Shown one piece after another: positions 48,394-62,675 of a DNA stretch of 64,000 nt. The position numbers and the translations under genes are program-made. The stretch is taken from NCBI GenBank assembly GCA_958496175.1, contig OY292278.1:2480001-2544000 (forward strand), in the 5' to 3' direction. Each line of letters opens with the position of its first letter. The stretch's first letter is position 1. The stretch is from Sisyra terminalis. Its lineage: Eukaryota; Arthropoda; Insecta; Neuroptera; Sisyridae. The notes under the pieces are model-generated. The model saw nothing but the letters and a program-made list of their open reading frames with translations. It was not told where the DNA came from and ran no database searches.

Positions 48394-48733
48394 GTGGCCT
48401 TATTTCAGACGGAAAATGTCATATCCATTTACGGCTCTAAAACTTCCCGGATTAAATTCCCGGCAAAGTATCCCGATACATTAATGTTTCTTTTTTTGAG
48501 AACGTGGAGAAAGATTCAAACATTAATATTCAATCAGACTATAGCAAAAAAAAACCATCCCTTATATCCGGTTTTTCCCAATTTAAATTGGCCTTGTTTT
48601 AGCTTTGAAATGGAATTGTGGACGTCCTGTTACCCACAGGAAGAAAATTTCTTCCGATTGTAATTCAATAAAACGTCCCTTATCTTAATTTCTTGAGAAA
48701 ACTAGGCCTTATTTAGAACAATCGGCCATTAAA

Positions 48734-51453
48734 ATGGCCTTATTTCAGACGGAAAATGTCATATCCATTTACGGCTCTAAAACTTCCCGGTTTAAATTCC
48801 CTGCAAACTATCCCGATAAATTAATGTTTCTTTTTTTGAGAACTTTGAGAAAGATTCAAACATTAATATTCAATCAGACTATAGCAAAAAAAAACCATCC
48901 CTTATATCCGGTTTTTCCCAATTTGAATTGGCCTTGTTTTAGCTTTGAAATGGAATTGTGGACGTCCTGTTACCCACAGGAAGAAAATTTCTTCTGATTG
49001 TAATTCAATAAAACGTCCCTTATCTTAATTTCTTGAGACAACTAGGCCTTATTTAGAACAATCGGCCATTAAAGCGGCCTTATTTCAGACGGAAAATGTC
49101 ATATCCATTTACGGCTATAAAACTTCCCGGTTTAAATTCCCTGCAAACTATCCCGATAAATTAATGTTTCTTTTTTTGAGAACTTGGAGAAAGATTCAAG
49201 CATTAATATTCAATCAGACTATAGCAAAAAAAAACCATCCCTTATATCCGGTTTTTCCCAATTTAAATTGGCCTTGTTTTAGCTTTGAAATGGAATTGTG
49301 GACGTCCTGTTACCCACAGGAAGAAAATTTCTTCCGATTGTATTTCAATAAAACGTCTCTTATCTTAATTTCTTGAGAAAACTAAGCCTTATTTTGAAAA
49401 ATCGGCCATTAAAGTTGCCTTATTTCAGACGGAAAATGTCATATCCATTTACGGCTCTAAAACTTCCCGGATTAAATTCCCGGCAAAGTATCCCGATACA
49501 TTAATGTTTATTTTTTTGAGAACTTGGAGAAAGATTCAAACATTAATATTCAATCAGACTATAGCAAAAAAAAACCATCCCTTATATCCGGTTTTTCCCA
49601 ATTTAAATTGGCCTTGTTTTAGCTTTGAAATGGAATTGTGGACGTCCTGTTACCCACAGGAAGAAAATTTCTTCTGATTGTAATTCAATAAAACGTCCCT
49701 TATCTTAATTTCTTGAGAAAACTAGGCCTTATTTAGAACAATCGGCCATTAAAGTGGCCTTATTTCAGACGGAAAATGTCATATCCATTTACGGATCTAA
49801 AACTTCCCGGTTTAAATTCCCTGCAAACTATCCCGATAAATTAATGTTTCTTTTTTTGAGAACTTGGAGAAAGATTCAAACATTAATATTCAATTAGACT
49901 ATAGCAAAAAAAAACTATCCCTTATATCCGGTTTTTCCCAATTTAAATTGGCCTTGTTTTAGCTTTGAAATGGAATTGTGGACGTCCTGTTACCCACAGG
50001 AAGAAAATTTCTTCCGATTGTAATTCAATAAAACGTCCCTTATCTTAATTTCTTGGGAAAACTAGGCCTTATTTTGAAAAATCGGCCATTAAACTGGCCT
50101 TATTTCAGACGGAAAATGTCATATCCATTTACGGCTCTAAAACTTCCCGGTTTAAATTCCCAGCAAACTATCCCGATACATTAATGTTTCTTTTTTAGAG
50201 AACTTGGAGAAAGATTCAAACATTAATATTCAATCAGACTATAGCAAAAAAAAACCATCCCTTATATCCGGTTTTTCCCAATTTAAATTGGCCTTGTTTT
50301 AGCTTTGAAATGGAATTGTGGACGTCCTGTTACCCACAGGAAGAAAATTTCTTCCGATTGTAATTCAATAAAACGTCCCTTATCTTAATTTCTTGAGAAA
50401 ACTAAGCCTTATTTTGAAAAATCGGCCATTAAAGTGGCCTTATTTCAGACGGAAAATGTCATATCCATTTACGGCTCTAAAACTTCCCGGATTAAATTCC
50501 CGGCAAAGTATCCCGATACATTAATGTTTCTTTTTTTGAGAACTTGGAGAAAGATTCAAACATTAATATTCAATCAGACTATAGCAAAAAAAAACCATCC
50601 CTTATATCCGGTTTTTCCCAATTTAAATTGGCCTTGTTTTAGCTTTGAAATGGAATTGTGGACGTCCTGTTACCCACAGGAAGAAAATTTCATCCGATTG
50701 TAATTCAATAAAACGTCCCTTATCTTAATTTCTTGGGAAAACTAGGCCTTATTTTGAAAAATCGGCCATTAAAGTGGCCTTATTTCAGACGGAAAATGTC
50801 ATATCCATTTACGGCTCTAAAACTTCCCGGTTTAAATTCCCAGCAAACTATCCCGATAAATTAATGTTTCTTTTTTTGAGAACTTGGAGAAAGATTCAAA
50901 CATTGATATTCAATCAGACTATAGCAAAAAAAACCATCCCTTATATCCGGTTTTTCCCAATTTAAATTGGCCTTGTTTTAGCTTTGAAATGGAATTGTGG
51001 ACGTCCTGTTACCCACAGGAAGAAAATTTCTTCCGATTGTAATTCAATAAAACGTCCCTTATCTTAATTTCTTGGGAAAACTAGGCCTTATTTTGAAAAA
51101 TCGGCCATTTAACTGGCCTTATTTCAGACGGAAAATGGCACATCAATTTACGGCTCTAAAACTTCCCGCTTTAAATTCCCGGCAAACTATTTCAAAAATA
51201 AATGTTTCTTTTTTTGAGAACGTGGAGAAAGTTTCAAACATTAATATTCAATCAGACTATGGAAAAAAAAAAAACCATCCCTTATATCCGGTTTTTCCCA
51301 ATTTAAATTGGCCTTGTTTTAGCTTTGAAATGGAATTGTGGACGTCCTGTTACCCACAGGAAGAAAATTTCATCCGATTGTAATTCAATAAAACGTCCCT
51401 TATCTTAATTTCTTGAGAAAACTAGGCCTTATTTTGAAAAATCGGCCATTAAA
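48734..51453 (+). repeat. Higher-order cassette P, instance 4 (eight monomers)
   Basis: Shares 'caagcatt' and 'agttgcc' with instance 2 and the extra 'acggatct' monomer with instances 3 and 5, so it combines marks of both. Private changes include 'aactttgag' at 48841, 'aatttgaattgg' at 48921 and 'cattgatatt' at 50900. Confidence 0.8.
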
Positions 51454-51793
51454 GTGGCCTTATTTCAGACGGAAAATGTCATATCCATTTACGGCTCTAA
51501 AACTTCCCGGATTAAATTCCCGGCAAAGTATCCCGATACATTAATGTTTCTTTTTTTGAGAACGTGGAGAAAGATTCAAACATTAATATTCAATCAGACT
51601 ATAGCAAAAAAAAACCATCCCTTATATCCGGTTTTTCCCAATTTAAATTGGCCTTGTTTTAGCTTTGAAATGGAATTGTGGACGTCCTGTTACCCACAGG
51701 AAGAAAATTTCTTCCGATTGTAATTCAATAAAACGTCCCTTATCATAATTTCTTGAGAAAACTAGGCCTTATTTAGAACAATCGGCCATTAAA

Positions 51794-54514
51794 GTGGCCT
51801 TATTTCAGACGGAAAATGTCATATCCATTTACGGCTCTAAAACTTCCCGGATTAAATTCCCGGCAAAGTATCCCGATACATTAATGTTTCTTTTTTTGAG
51901 AACTTGGAGAAAGATTCAAACATTAATATTCAATCAGACTATAGCAAAAAAAAACCATCCCTTATATCCGGTTTTTCCCAATTTAAATTGGCCTTGTTTT
52001 AGCTTTGAAATGGAATTGCGGACGTCCTGTTACCCACAGGAAGAAAATTTCTTCCGATTGTAATTCAATAAAACGTCCCTTATCTTAATTTCTTGAGAAA
52101 ACTAGGCCTTATTTTGAAAAATCGGCCATTAAAGTGGCCTTATTTCAGACGGAAAATGTCATATCCATTTACGGCTCTAAAACTTCCCGGATTAAATTCC
52201 CGGCAAAGTATCCCGATACATTAATGTTTATTTTTTTGAGAACGTGGAGAAAGATTCAAACATTAATATTCAATCAGACTATAGCAAAAAAAAACCATCC
52301 CTTATATCCGGTTTTTCCCAATTTAAATTGGCCTTGTTTTAGCTTTGAAATGGAATTGTGGACGTCCTGTTACCCACAGGAAGAAAATTTCTTCCGATTG
52401 TAATTCAATAAAACGTCCCTTATCATAATTTCTTGAGAAAACTAGGCCTTATTTAGAACAATCGGCCATTAAAGTGGCCTTATTTCAGACGGAAAATGTC
52501 ATATCCATTTACGGCTCTAAAACTTCCCGGATTAAATTCCCGGCAAAGTATCCCGATACATTAATGTTTCTTTTTTTGAGAACTTGGAGAAAGATTCAAA
52601 CATTAATATTCAATCAGACTATAGCAAAAAAAAACCATCCCTTATATCCGGTTATTCCCAATTTAAATTGGCCTTGTTTTAGCTTTGAAATGGAATTGTG
52701 GACGTCCTGTTACCCACAGGAAGAAAATTTCTTCCGATTGTAATTCAATAAAACGTCCCTTATCTTAATTTCTTGAGAAAACTAGGCCTTATTTTGAAAA
52801 ATCGGCCATTAAAGTGGCCTTATTTCAGACGGAAAATGTCATATCCATTTACGGCTCTAAAACTTCCCGGATTAAATTCCCGGCAAAGTATCCCGATACA
52901 TTAATGTTTATTTTTTTGAGAACGTGGAGAAAGATTCAAACATTAATATTCAATCAGACTATAGCAAAAAAAAACCATCCCTTATATCCGGTTTTTCCCA
53001 ATTTAAATTGGCCTTGTTTTAGCTTTGAAATGGAATTGTGGACGTCCTGTTACCCACAGGAAGAAAATTTCTTCCGATTGTAATTCAATAAAACGTCCCT
53101 TATCTTAATTTCTTGAGAAAACTAAGCCTTATTTTGAAAAATCGGCCATTAAAGTGGCCTTATTTCAGACGGAAAATGTCATATCCATTTACGGCTCTAA
53201 AACTTCCCGGATTAAATTCCCGGCAAAGTATCCCGATACATTAATGTTTCTTTTTTTGAGAACTTGGAGAAAGATTCAAACATTAATATTCAATCAGACT
53301 ATAGCAAAAAAAAACCATCCCTTATATCCGGTTATTCCCAATTTAAATTGGCCTTGTTTTAGCTTTGAAATGGAATTGTGGACGTCCTGTTACCCACAGG
53401 AAGAAAATTTCTTCCGATTGTAATTCAATAAAACGTCCCTTATCTTAATTTCTTGAGAAAACTAGGCCTTATTTTGAAAAATCGGCCATTAAAGTGGCCT
53501 TATTTCAGACGGAAAATGTCATATCCATTTACGGCTCTAAAACTTCCCGGATTAAATTCCCGGCAAAGTATCCCGATACATTAATGTTTCTTTTTTTGAG
53601 AACGTGGAGAAAGTTTCAAACATTAATATTCAATCAGACTATAGCAAAAAAAAAACCATCCCTTATATCCGGTTTTTCCCATTTTAAATTGGCCTTGTTT
53701 TAGCTTTGAAATGGAATTGTGGACGTCCTGTTACCCACAGGAAGAAAATTTCTTCCGATTGTAATTCAATAAAACGTCCCTTATCTTAATTTCTTGAGAA
53801 AACTAGGCCTTATTTTGAAAAATCGGCCATTAAAGTGGCCTTATTTCAGACGGAAAATGTCATATCCATTTACGGCTCTAAAACTTCCCGGATTAAATTC
53901 CCGGCAATGTATCCCGATACATTAATGTTTCTTTTTTTGAGAACGTGGAGAAAGATTCAAACATTAATATTCAATCAGACTATAGCAAAAAAAAACCATC
54001 CCTTATATCCGGTTTTTCCCAATTTAAATTGGCCTTGTTTTAGCTTTGAAATGGAATTGTGGACGTCCTGTTACCCACAGGAAGAAAATTTCTTCCGATT
54101 GTAATTCAATAAAACGTCCCTTATCTTAATTTCTTGAGAAAACTAGGCCTTATTTAGAACAATCGGCCATTAAAGTGGCCTTATTTCAGACGGAAAATGT
54201 CATATCCATTTACGGCTCTAAAACTTCCCGGTTTAAATTCCCTGCAAACTATCCCGATAAATTAATGTTTCTTTTTTTGAGAACTTGGAGAAAGATTCAA
54301 ACATTAATATTCAATCAGACTATAGCAAAAAAAAACCATCCCTTATATCCGGTTATTCCCAATTTAAATTGGCCTTGTTTTAGCTTTGAAATGGAATTGT
54401 GGACGTCCTGTTACCCACAGGAAGAAAATTTCTTCCGATTGTAATTCAATAAAACGTCCCTTATCTTAATTTCTTGAGAAAACTAGGCCTTATTTTGAAA
54501 AATCGGCCATTAAA
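51794..54514 (+). repeat. Higher-order cassette Q, instance 3 (eight monomers)
   Basis: Matches instance 1 at offset 14,266 through the 'gcaatgtatccc' monomer. Its last monomer lacks 'aacttatag' and instead has 'ggttattccc'. The 10-A monomer has 'ccattttaaattgg', shared with 57916-58256 at offset 4,422. Confidence 0.75.
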
Positions 54515-54854
54515 GTGGCCTTATTTCAGACGGAAAATGTCATATCCATTTACGGCTCTAAAACTTCCCGGATTAAATTCCCGGCAAAGTATCCCGATAC
54601 ATTAATGTTTATTTTTTTGAGAACGTGGAGAAAGATTCAAACATTAATATTCAATCAGACTATAGCAAAAAAAAACCATCCCTTATATCCGGTTTTTCCC
54701 AATTTAAATTGGCCTTGTTTTAGCTTTGAAATGGAATTGTGGACGTCCTGTTACCCACAGGAAGAAAATTTCTTCCGATTGTAATTCAATAAAACGTCCC
54801 TTATCTTAATTTCTTGAGAAAACTAAGCCTTATTTTGAAAAATCGGCCATTAAA

Positions 54855-57235
54855 GTGGCCTTATTTCAGACGGAAAATGTCATATCCATTTACGGCTCTA
54901 AAACTTCCCGGATTAAATTCCCGGCAAAGTATCCCGATACATTAATGTTTCTTTTTTTGAGAACTTGGAGAAAGATTCAAACATTAATATTCAATCAGAC
55001 TATAGCAAAAAAAAACCATCCCTTATATCCGGTTTTTCCCAATTTAAATTGGCCTTGTTTTAGCTTTGAAATGGAATTGCGGACGTCCTGTTACCCACAG
55101 GAAGAAAATTTCTTCCGATTGTAATTCAATAAAACGTCCCTTATCATAATTTCTTGAGAAAACTAGGCCTTATTTAGAACAATCGGCCATTAAAGTGGCC
55201 TTATTTCAGACGGAAAATGTCATATCCATTTACGGCTCTAAAACTTCCCGGATTAAATTCCCGGCAAAGTATCCCGATACATTAATGTTTCTTTTTTTGA
55301 GAACTTGGAGAAAGATTCAAACATTAATATTCAATCAGACTATAGCAAAAAAAAACCATCCCTTATATCCGGTTATTCCCAATTTAAATTGGCCTTGTTT
55401 TAGCTTTGAAATGGAATTGTGGACGTCCTGTTACCCACAGGAAGAAAATTTCTTCCGATTGTAATTCAATAAAACGTCCCTTATCTTAATTTCTTGAGAA
55501 AACTAGGCCTTATTTTGAAAAATCGGCCATTAAAGTGGCCTTATTTCAGACGGAAAATGTCATATCCATTTACGGCTCTAAAACTTCCCGGATTAAATTC
55601 CCGGCAAAGTATCCCGATACATTAATGTTTATTTTTTTGAGAACGTGGAGAAAGATTCAAACATTAATATTCAATCAGACTATAGCAAAAAAAAACCATC
55701 CCTTATATCCGGTTTTTCCCAATTTAAATTGGCCTTGTTTTAGCTTTGAAATGGAATTGTGGACGTCCTGTTACCCACAGGAAGAAAATTTCTTCCGATT
55801 GTAATTCAATAAAACGTCCCTTATCTTAATTTCTTGAGAAAACTAAGCCTTATTTTGAAAAATCGGCCATTAAAGTGGCCTTATTTCAGACGGAAAATGT
55901 CATATCCATTTACGGCTCTAAAACTTCCCGGATTAAATTCCCGGCAAAGTATCCCGATACATTAATGTTTCTTTTTTTGAGAACTTGGAGAAAGATTCAA
56001 ACATTAATATTCAATCAGACTATAGCAAAAAAAAACCATCCCTTATATCCGGTTATTCCCAATTTAAATTGGCCTTGTTTTAGCTTTGAAATGGAATTGT
56101 GGACGTCCTGTTACCCACAGGAAGAAAATTTCTTCCGATTGTAATTCAATAAAACGTCCCTTATCTTAATTTCTTGAGAAAACTAGGCCTTATATTGAAA
56201 AATCGGCCATTAAAGTGGCCTTATTTCAGACGGAAAATGTCATATCCATTTACGGCTCTAAAACTTCCCGGATTAAATTCCCGGCAAAGTATCCCGATAC
56301 ATTAATGTTTCTTTTTTTGAGAACGTGGAGAAAGTTTCAAACATTAATATTCAATCAGACTATAGCAAAAAAAAAACCATCCCTTATATCCGGTTTTTCC
56401 CAATTTAAATTGGCCTTGTTTTAGCTTTGAAATGGAATTGTGGACGTCCTGTTACCCACAGGAAGAAAATTTCTTCCGATTGTAATTCAATAAAACGTCC
56501 CTTATCTTAATTTCTTGAGAAAACTAGGCCTTATTTTGAAAAATCGGCCATTAAAGTGGCCTTATTTCAGACGGAAAATGTCATATCCATTTACGGCTCT
56601 AAAACTTCCCGGATTAAATTCCCGGCAATGTATCCCGATACATTAATGTTTCTTTTTTTGAGAACGTGGAGAAAGATTCAAACATTAATATTCAATCAGA
56701 CTATAGCAAAAAAAAACCATCCCTTATATCCGGTTTTTCCCAATTTAAATTGGCCTTGTTTTAGCTTTGAAATGGAATTGTGGACGTCCTGTTACCCACA
56801 GGAAGAAAATTTCTTCCGATTGTAATTCAATAAAACGTCCCTTATCTTAATTTCTTGAGAAAACTAGGCCTTATTTAGAACAATCGGCCATTAAAGTGGC
56901 CTTATTTCAGACGGAAAATGTCATATCCATTTACGGCTCTAAAACTTCCCGGTTTAAATTCCCTGCAAACTATCCCGATAAATTAATGTTTCTTTTTTTG
57001 AGAACTTATAGAAAGATTCAAACATTAATATTCAATCAGACTATAGCAAAAAAAAACCATCCCTTATATCCGGTATTTCCCAATTTAAATTGGCCTTGTT
57101 TTAGCTTTGAAATGGAATTGTGGACGTCCTGTTACCCACAGGAAGAAAATTTCTTCCGATTGTAATTCAATAAAACGTCCCTTATCTTAATTTCTTGGGA
57201 AAACTAGGCCTTATTTTGAAAAATCGGCCATTTAA
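54855..57235 (+). repeat. Higher-order cassette Q, instance 4 (seven monomers)
   Basis: Order as in the other Q instances but lacking the first 'tttattttttt' monomer. Its right part matches instance 2 at offset 11,886. An X monomer with 11 A follows at 57236, so the Q tail is joined here directly to the last monomer of P. Confidence 0.75.
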
Positions 57236-57575
57236 CTGGCCTTATTTCAGACGGAAAATGGCACATCAATTTACGGCTCTAAAACTTCCCGCTTTAAATT
57301 CCCGGCAAACTATTTCAAAAATAAATGTTTCTTTTTTTGAGAACGTGGAGAAAGTTTCAAACATTAATATTCAATCAGACTATGGAAAAAAAAAAACCAT
57401 CCCTTATATCCGGTTTTTCCCAATTTAAATTGGCCTTGTTTTAGCTTTGAAATGGAATTGTGGACGTCCTGTTACCCACAGGAAGAAAATTTCTTCCGAT
57501 TGTAATTCAATAAAACGTCCCTTATCTTAATTTCTTGAGAAAACTAGGCCTTATTTTGAAAAATCGGCCATTAAA

Positions 57576-58936
57576 GTGGCCTTATTTCAGACGGAAAATG
57601 TCATATCCATTTACGGCTCTAAAACTTCCCGGATTAAATTCCCGGCAAAGTATCCCGATACATTAATGTTTCTTTTTTTGAGAACTTGGAGAAAGATTCA
57701 AACATTAATATTCAATCAGACTATAGCAAAAAAAAACCATCCCTTATATCCGGTTATTCCCAATTTAAATTGGCCTTGTTTTAGCTTTGAAATGGAATTG
57801 TGGACGTCCTGTTACCCACAGGAAGAAAATTTCTTCCGATTGTAATTCAATAAAACGTCCCTTATCTTAATTTCTTGAGAAAACTAGGCCTTATTTTGAA
57901 AAATCGGCCATTAAAGTGGCCTTATTTCAGACGGAAAATGTCATATCCATTTACGGCTCTAAAACTTCCCGGATTAAATTCCCGGCAAAGTATCCCGATA
58001 CATTAATGTTTCTTTTTTTGAGAACGTGGAGAAAGTTTCAAACATTAATATTCAATCAGACTATAGCAAAAAAAAAACCATCCCTTATATCCGGTTTTTC
58101 CCATTTTAAATTGGCCTTGTTTTAGCTTTGAAATGGAATTGTGGACGTCCTGTTACCCACAGGAAGAAAATTTCTTCCGATTGTAATTCAATAAAACGTC
58201 CCTTATCTTAATTTCTTGAGAAAACTAGGCCTTATTTTGAAAAATCGGCCATTAAAGTGGCCTTATTTCAGACGGAAAATGTCATATCCATTTACGGCTC
58301 TAAAACTTCCCGGATTAAATTCCCGGCAATGTATCCCGATACATTAATGTTTCTTTTTTTGAGAACGTGGAGAAAGATTCAAACATTAATATTCAATCAG
58401 ACTATAGCAAAAAAAAACCATCCCTTATATCCGGTTTTTCCCAATTTAAATTGGCCTTGTTTTAGCTTTGAAATGGAATTGTGGACGTCCTGTTACCCAC
58501 AGGAAGAAAATTTCTTCCGATTGTAATTCAATAAAACGTCCCTTATCTTAATTTCTTGAGAAAACTAGGCCTTATTTAGAACAATCGGCCATTAAAGTGG
58601 CCTTATTTCAGACGGAAAATGTCATATCCATTTACGGCTCTAAAACTTCCCGGTTTAAATTCCCTGCAAACTATCCCGATAAATTAATGTTTCTTTTTTT
58701 GAGAACTTATAGAAAGATTCAAACATTAATATTCAATCAGACTATAGCAAAAAAAAACCATCCCTTATATCCGGTATTTCCCAATTTAAATTGGCCTTGT
58801 TTTAGCTTTGAAATGGAATTGTGGACGTCCTGTTACCCACAGGAAGAAAATTTCTTCCGATTGTAATTCAATAAAACGTCCCTTATCTTAATTTCTTGAG
58901 AAAACTAGGCCTTATTTTGAAAAATCGGCCATTAAA
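57576..58936 (+). repeat. Higher-order cassette Q, partial instance 5 (four monomers)
   Basis: Only the right half of Q is present: 'ggttattccc', 10-A, 'gcaatgtatccc', 'aacttatag'. The last three match 56215-57235 at offset 1,701, i.e. a five-monomer step. Confidence 0.75.
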
Positions 58937-59616
58937 GTGGCCTTATTTCAGACGGAAAATGTCATATCCATTTACGGCTCTAAAACTTCCCGGATTAAAT
59001 TCCCGGCAAAGTATCCCGATACATTAATGTTTCTTTTTTTGAGAACTTGGAGAAAGATTCAAACATTAATATTCAATCAGACTATAGCAAAAAAAAACCA
59101 TCCCTTATATCCGGTTATTCCCAATTTAAATTGGCCTTGTTTTAGCTTTGAAATGGAATTGTGGACGTCCTGTTACCCACAGGAAGAAAATTTCTTCCGA
59201 TTGTAATTCAATAAAACGTCCCTTATCTTAATTTCTTGAGAAAACTAGGCCTTATTTTGAAAAATCGGCCATTAAAGTGGCCTTATTTCAGACGGAAAAT
59301 GTCATATCCATTTACGGCTCTAAAACTTCCCGGATTAAATTCCCGGCAAAGTATCCCGATACATTAATGTTTCTTTTTTTGAGAACGTGGAGAAAGATTC
59401 AAACATTAATATTCAATCAGACTATAGCAAAAAAAAACCATCCCTTATATCCGGTTTTTCCCAATTTAATTTGGCCTTGTTTTAGCTTTGAAATGGAATT
59501 GTGGACGTCCTGTTACCCACAGGAAGAAAATTTCTTCCGATTGTAATTCATTAAAACGTCCCTTATCTTAATTTCTTGAGAAAACTAGGCCTTATTTAGA
59601 ACAATCGGCCATTAAA

Positions 59617-62600
59617 ATGGCCTTATTTCAGACGGAAAATGTCATATCCATTTACGGCTCTAAAACTTCCCGGTTTAAATTCCCTGCAAACTATCCCGAT
59701 AAATTAATGTTTCTTTTTTTGAGAACTTGGAGAAAGATTCAAACATTAATATTCAATCAGACTATAGCAAAAAAAAACCATCCCTTATATCCGGTTTTTC
59801 CCAATTTAAATTGGCCTTGTTTTAGCTTTGAAATGGAATTGTGGACGTCCTGTTACCCACAGGAAGAAAATTTCTTCTGATTGTTATTCAATAAAACGTC
59901 CCTTATCTTAATTTCTTGAGACAACTAGGCCTTATTTAGAACAATCGGCCATTAAAGCGGCCTTATTTCAGACGGAAAATGTCATATCCATTTACGGCTA
60001 TAAAACTTCCCGGTTTAAATTCCCTGCAAACTATCCCGATAAATTAATGTTTCTTTTTTTGAGAACTTGGAGAAAGATTCAAACATTAATATTCAATCAG
60101 ACTATAGCAAAAAAAAACCATCCCTTATATCCGGTTTTTCCCAATTTAAATTGGCCTTGTTTTAGCTTTGAAATGGAATTGTGGACGTCCTGTTACCCAC
60201 AGGAAGAAAATTTCTTCCGATTGTATTTCAATAAAACGTCCCTTATCTTAATTTCTTGAGAAAACTAAGCCTTATTTTGAAAAATCGGCCATTAAAGTGG
60301 CCTTATTTCAGACGGAAAATGTCATATCCATTTACGGCTCTAAAACTTCCCGGATTAAATTCCCGGCAAAGTATCCCGATACATTAATGTTTATTTTTTT
60401 GAGAACTTGGAGAAAGATTCAAACATTAATATTCAATCAGACTATAGCAAAAAAAAACCATCCCTTATATCCGGTTTTTCCCAATTTAAATTGGCCTTGT
60501 TTTAGCTTTGAAATGGAATTGTGGACGTCCTGTTACCCACAGGAAGAAAATTTCTTCTGATTGTAATTCAATAAAACGTCCCTTATCTTAATTTCTTGAG
60601 AAAACTAGGCCTTATTTAGAACAATCGGCCATTAAAGTGGCCTTATTTCAGACGGAAAATGTCATATCCATTTACGGATCTAAAACTTCCCGGTTTAAAT
60701 TCCCTGCAAACTATCCCGATAAATTAATGTTTCTTTTTTTGAGAACTTGGAGAAAGATTCAAACATTAATATTCAATTAGACTATAGCAAAAAAAAACTA
60801 TCCCTTATATCCGGTTTTTCCCAATTTAAATTGGCCTTGTTTTAGCTTTGAAATGGAATTGTGGACGTCCTGTTACCCACAGGAAGAAAATTTCTTCCGA
60901 TTGTAATTCAATAAAACGTCCCTTATCTTAATTTCTTGGGAAAACTAGGCCTTATTTTGAAAAATCGGCCATTAAACTGGCCTTATTTCAGACGGAAAAT
61001 GTCATATCCATTTACGGCTCTAAAACTTCCCGGTTTAAATTCCCAGCAAACTATCCCGATACATTAATGTTTCTTTTTTAGAGAACTTGGAGAAAGATTC
61101 AAACATTAATATTCAATCAGACTATAGCAAAAAAAAACCATCCCTTATATCCGGTTTTTCCCAATTTAAATTGGCCTTGTTTTAGCTTTGAAATGGAATT
61201 GTGGACGTCCTGTTACCCACAGGAAGAAAATTTCTTCCGATTGTAATTCAATAAAACGTCCCTTATCTTAATTTCTTGAGAAAACTAGGCCTTATTTAGA
61301 ACAATCGGCCATTAAAGTGGCCTTATTTCAGACGGAAAATGTCATATCCATTTACGGCTCTAAAACTTCCCGGTTTAAATTCCCAGCAAACTATCCCGAT
61401 AAATTAATGTTTCTTTTTTTGAGAACTTGGAGAAAGATTCAAACATTAATATTCAATCAGACTATAGCAAAAAAAAACCATCCCTTATATCCGGTTTTTC
61501 CCAATTTAAATTGGCCTTGTTTTAGCTTTGAAATGGAATTGTGGACGTCCTGTTACCCACAGGAAGAAAATTTCTTCCGATTGTAATTCAATAAAACGTC
61601 CCTTATCTTAATTTCTTGAGAAAACTAAGCCTTATTTTGAAAAATCGGCCATTAAAGTGGCCTTATTTCAGACGGAAAATGTCATATCCATTTACGGCTC
61701 TAAAACTTCCCGGATTAAATTCCCGGCAAAGTATCCCGATACATTAATGTTTCTTTTTTTGAGAACTTGGAGAAAGATTCAAACATTAATATTCAATCAG
61801 ACTATAGCAAAAAAAAACCATCCCTTATATCCGGTTTTTCCCAATTTAAATTGGCCTTGTTTTAGCTTTGAAATGGAATTGTGGACGTCCTGTTACCCAC
61901 AGGAAGAAAATTTCATCCGATTGTAATTCAATAAAACGTCCCTTATCTTAATTTCTTGGGAAAACTAGGCCTTATTTTGAAAAATCGGCCATTAAAGTGG
62001 CCTTATTTCAGACGGAAAATGTCATATCCATTTACGGCTCTAAAACTTCCCGGTTTAAATTCCCAGCAAACTATCCCGATAAATTAATGTTTCTTTTTTT
62101 GAGAACTTGGAGAAAGATTCAAACATTAATATTCAATCAGACTATAGCAAAAAAAACCATCCCTTATATCCGGTTTTTCCCATTTTAAATTGGCCTTGTT
62201 TTAGCTTTGAAATGGAATTGTGGACGTCCTGTTACCCACAGGAAGAAAATTTCTTCCGATTGTAATTCAATAAAACGTCCCTTATCTTAATTTCTTGGGA
62301 AAACTAGGCCTTATTTTGAAAAATCGGCCATTTAACTGGCCTTATTTCAGACGGAAAATGGCACATCAATTTACGGCTCTAAAACTTCCCGCTTTAAATT
62401 CCCGGCAAACTATTTCAAAAATAAATGTTTCTTTTTTTGAGAACGTGGAGAAAGTTTCAAACATTAATATTCAATCAGACTATGGAAAAAAAAAAACCAT
62501 CCCTTATATCCGGTTTTTCCCAATTTAAATTGGCCTTGTTTTAGCTTTGAAATGGAATTGTGGACGTCCTGTTACCCACAGGAAGAAAATTTCTTCCGAT

Positions 62601-62675
62601 TGTAATTCAATAAAACGTCCCTTATCTTAATTTCTTGAGAAAACTAGGCCTTATTTTGAAAAATCGGCCATTAAA
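59617..62675 (+). repeat. Higher-order cassette P, instance 5 (nine monomers)
   Basis: Contains the eight P monomers plus an additional 'ttagaacaat' monomer at 61317-61656, inserted between the 'ttttttagag' and 'catccg' monomers. This makes it the longest P instance. Confidence 0.8.
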
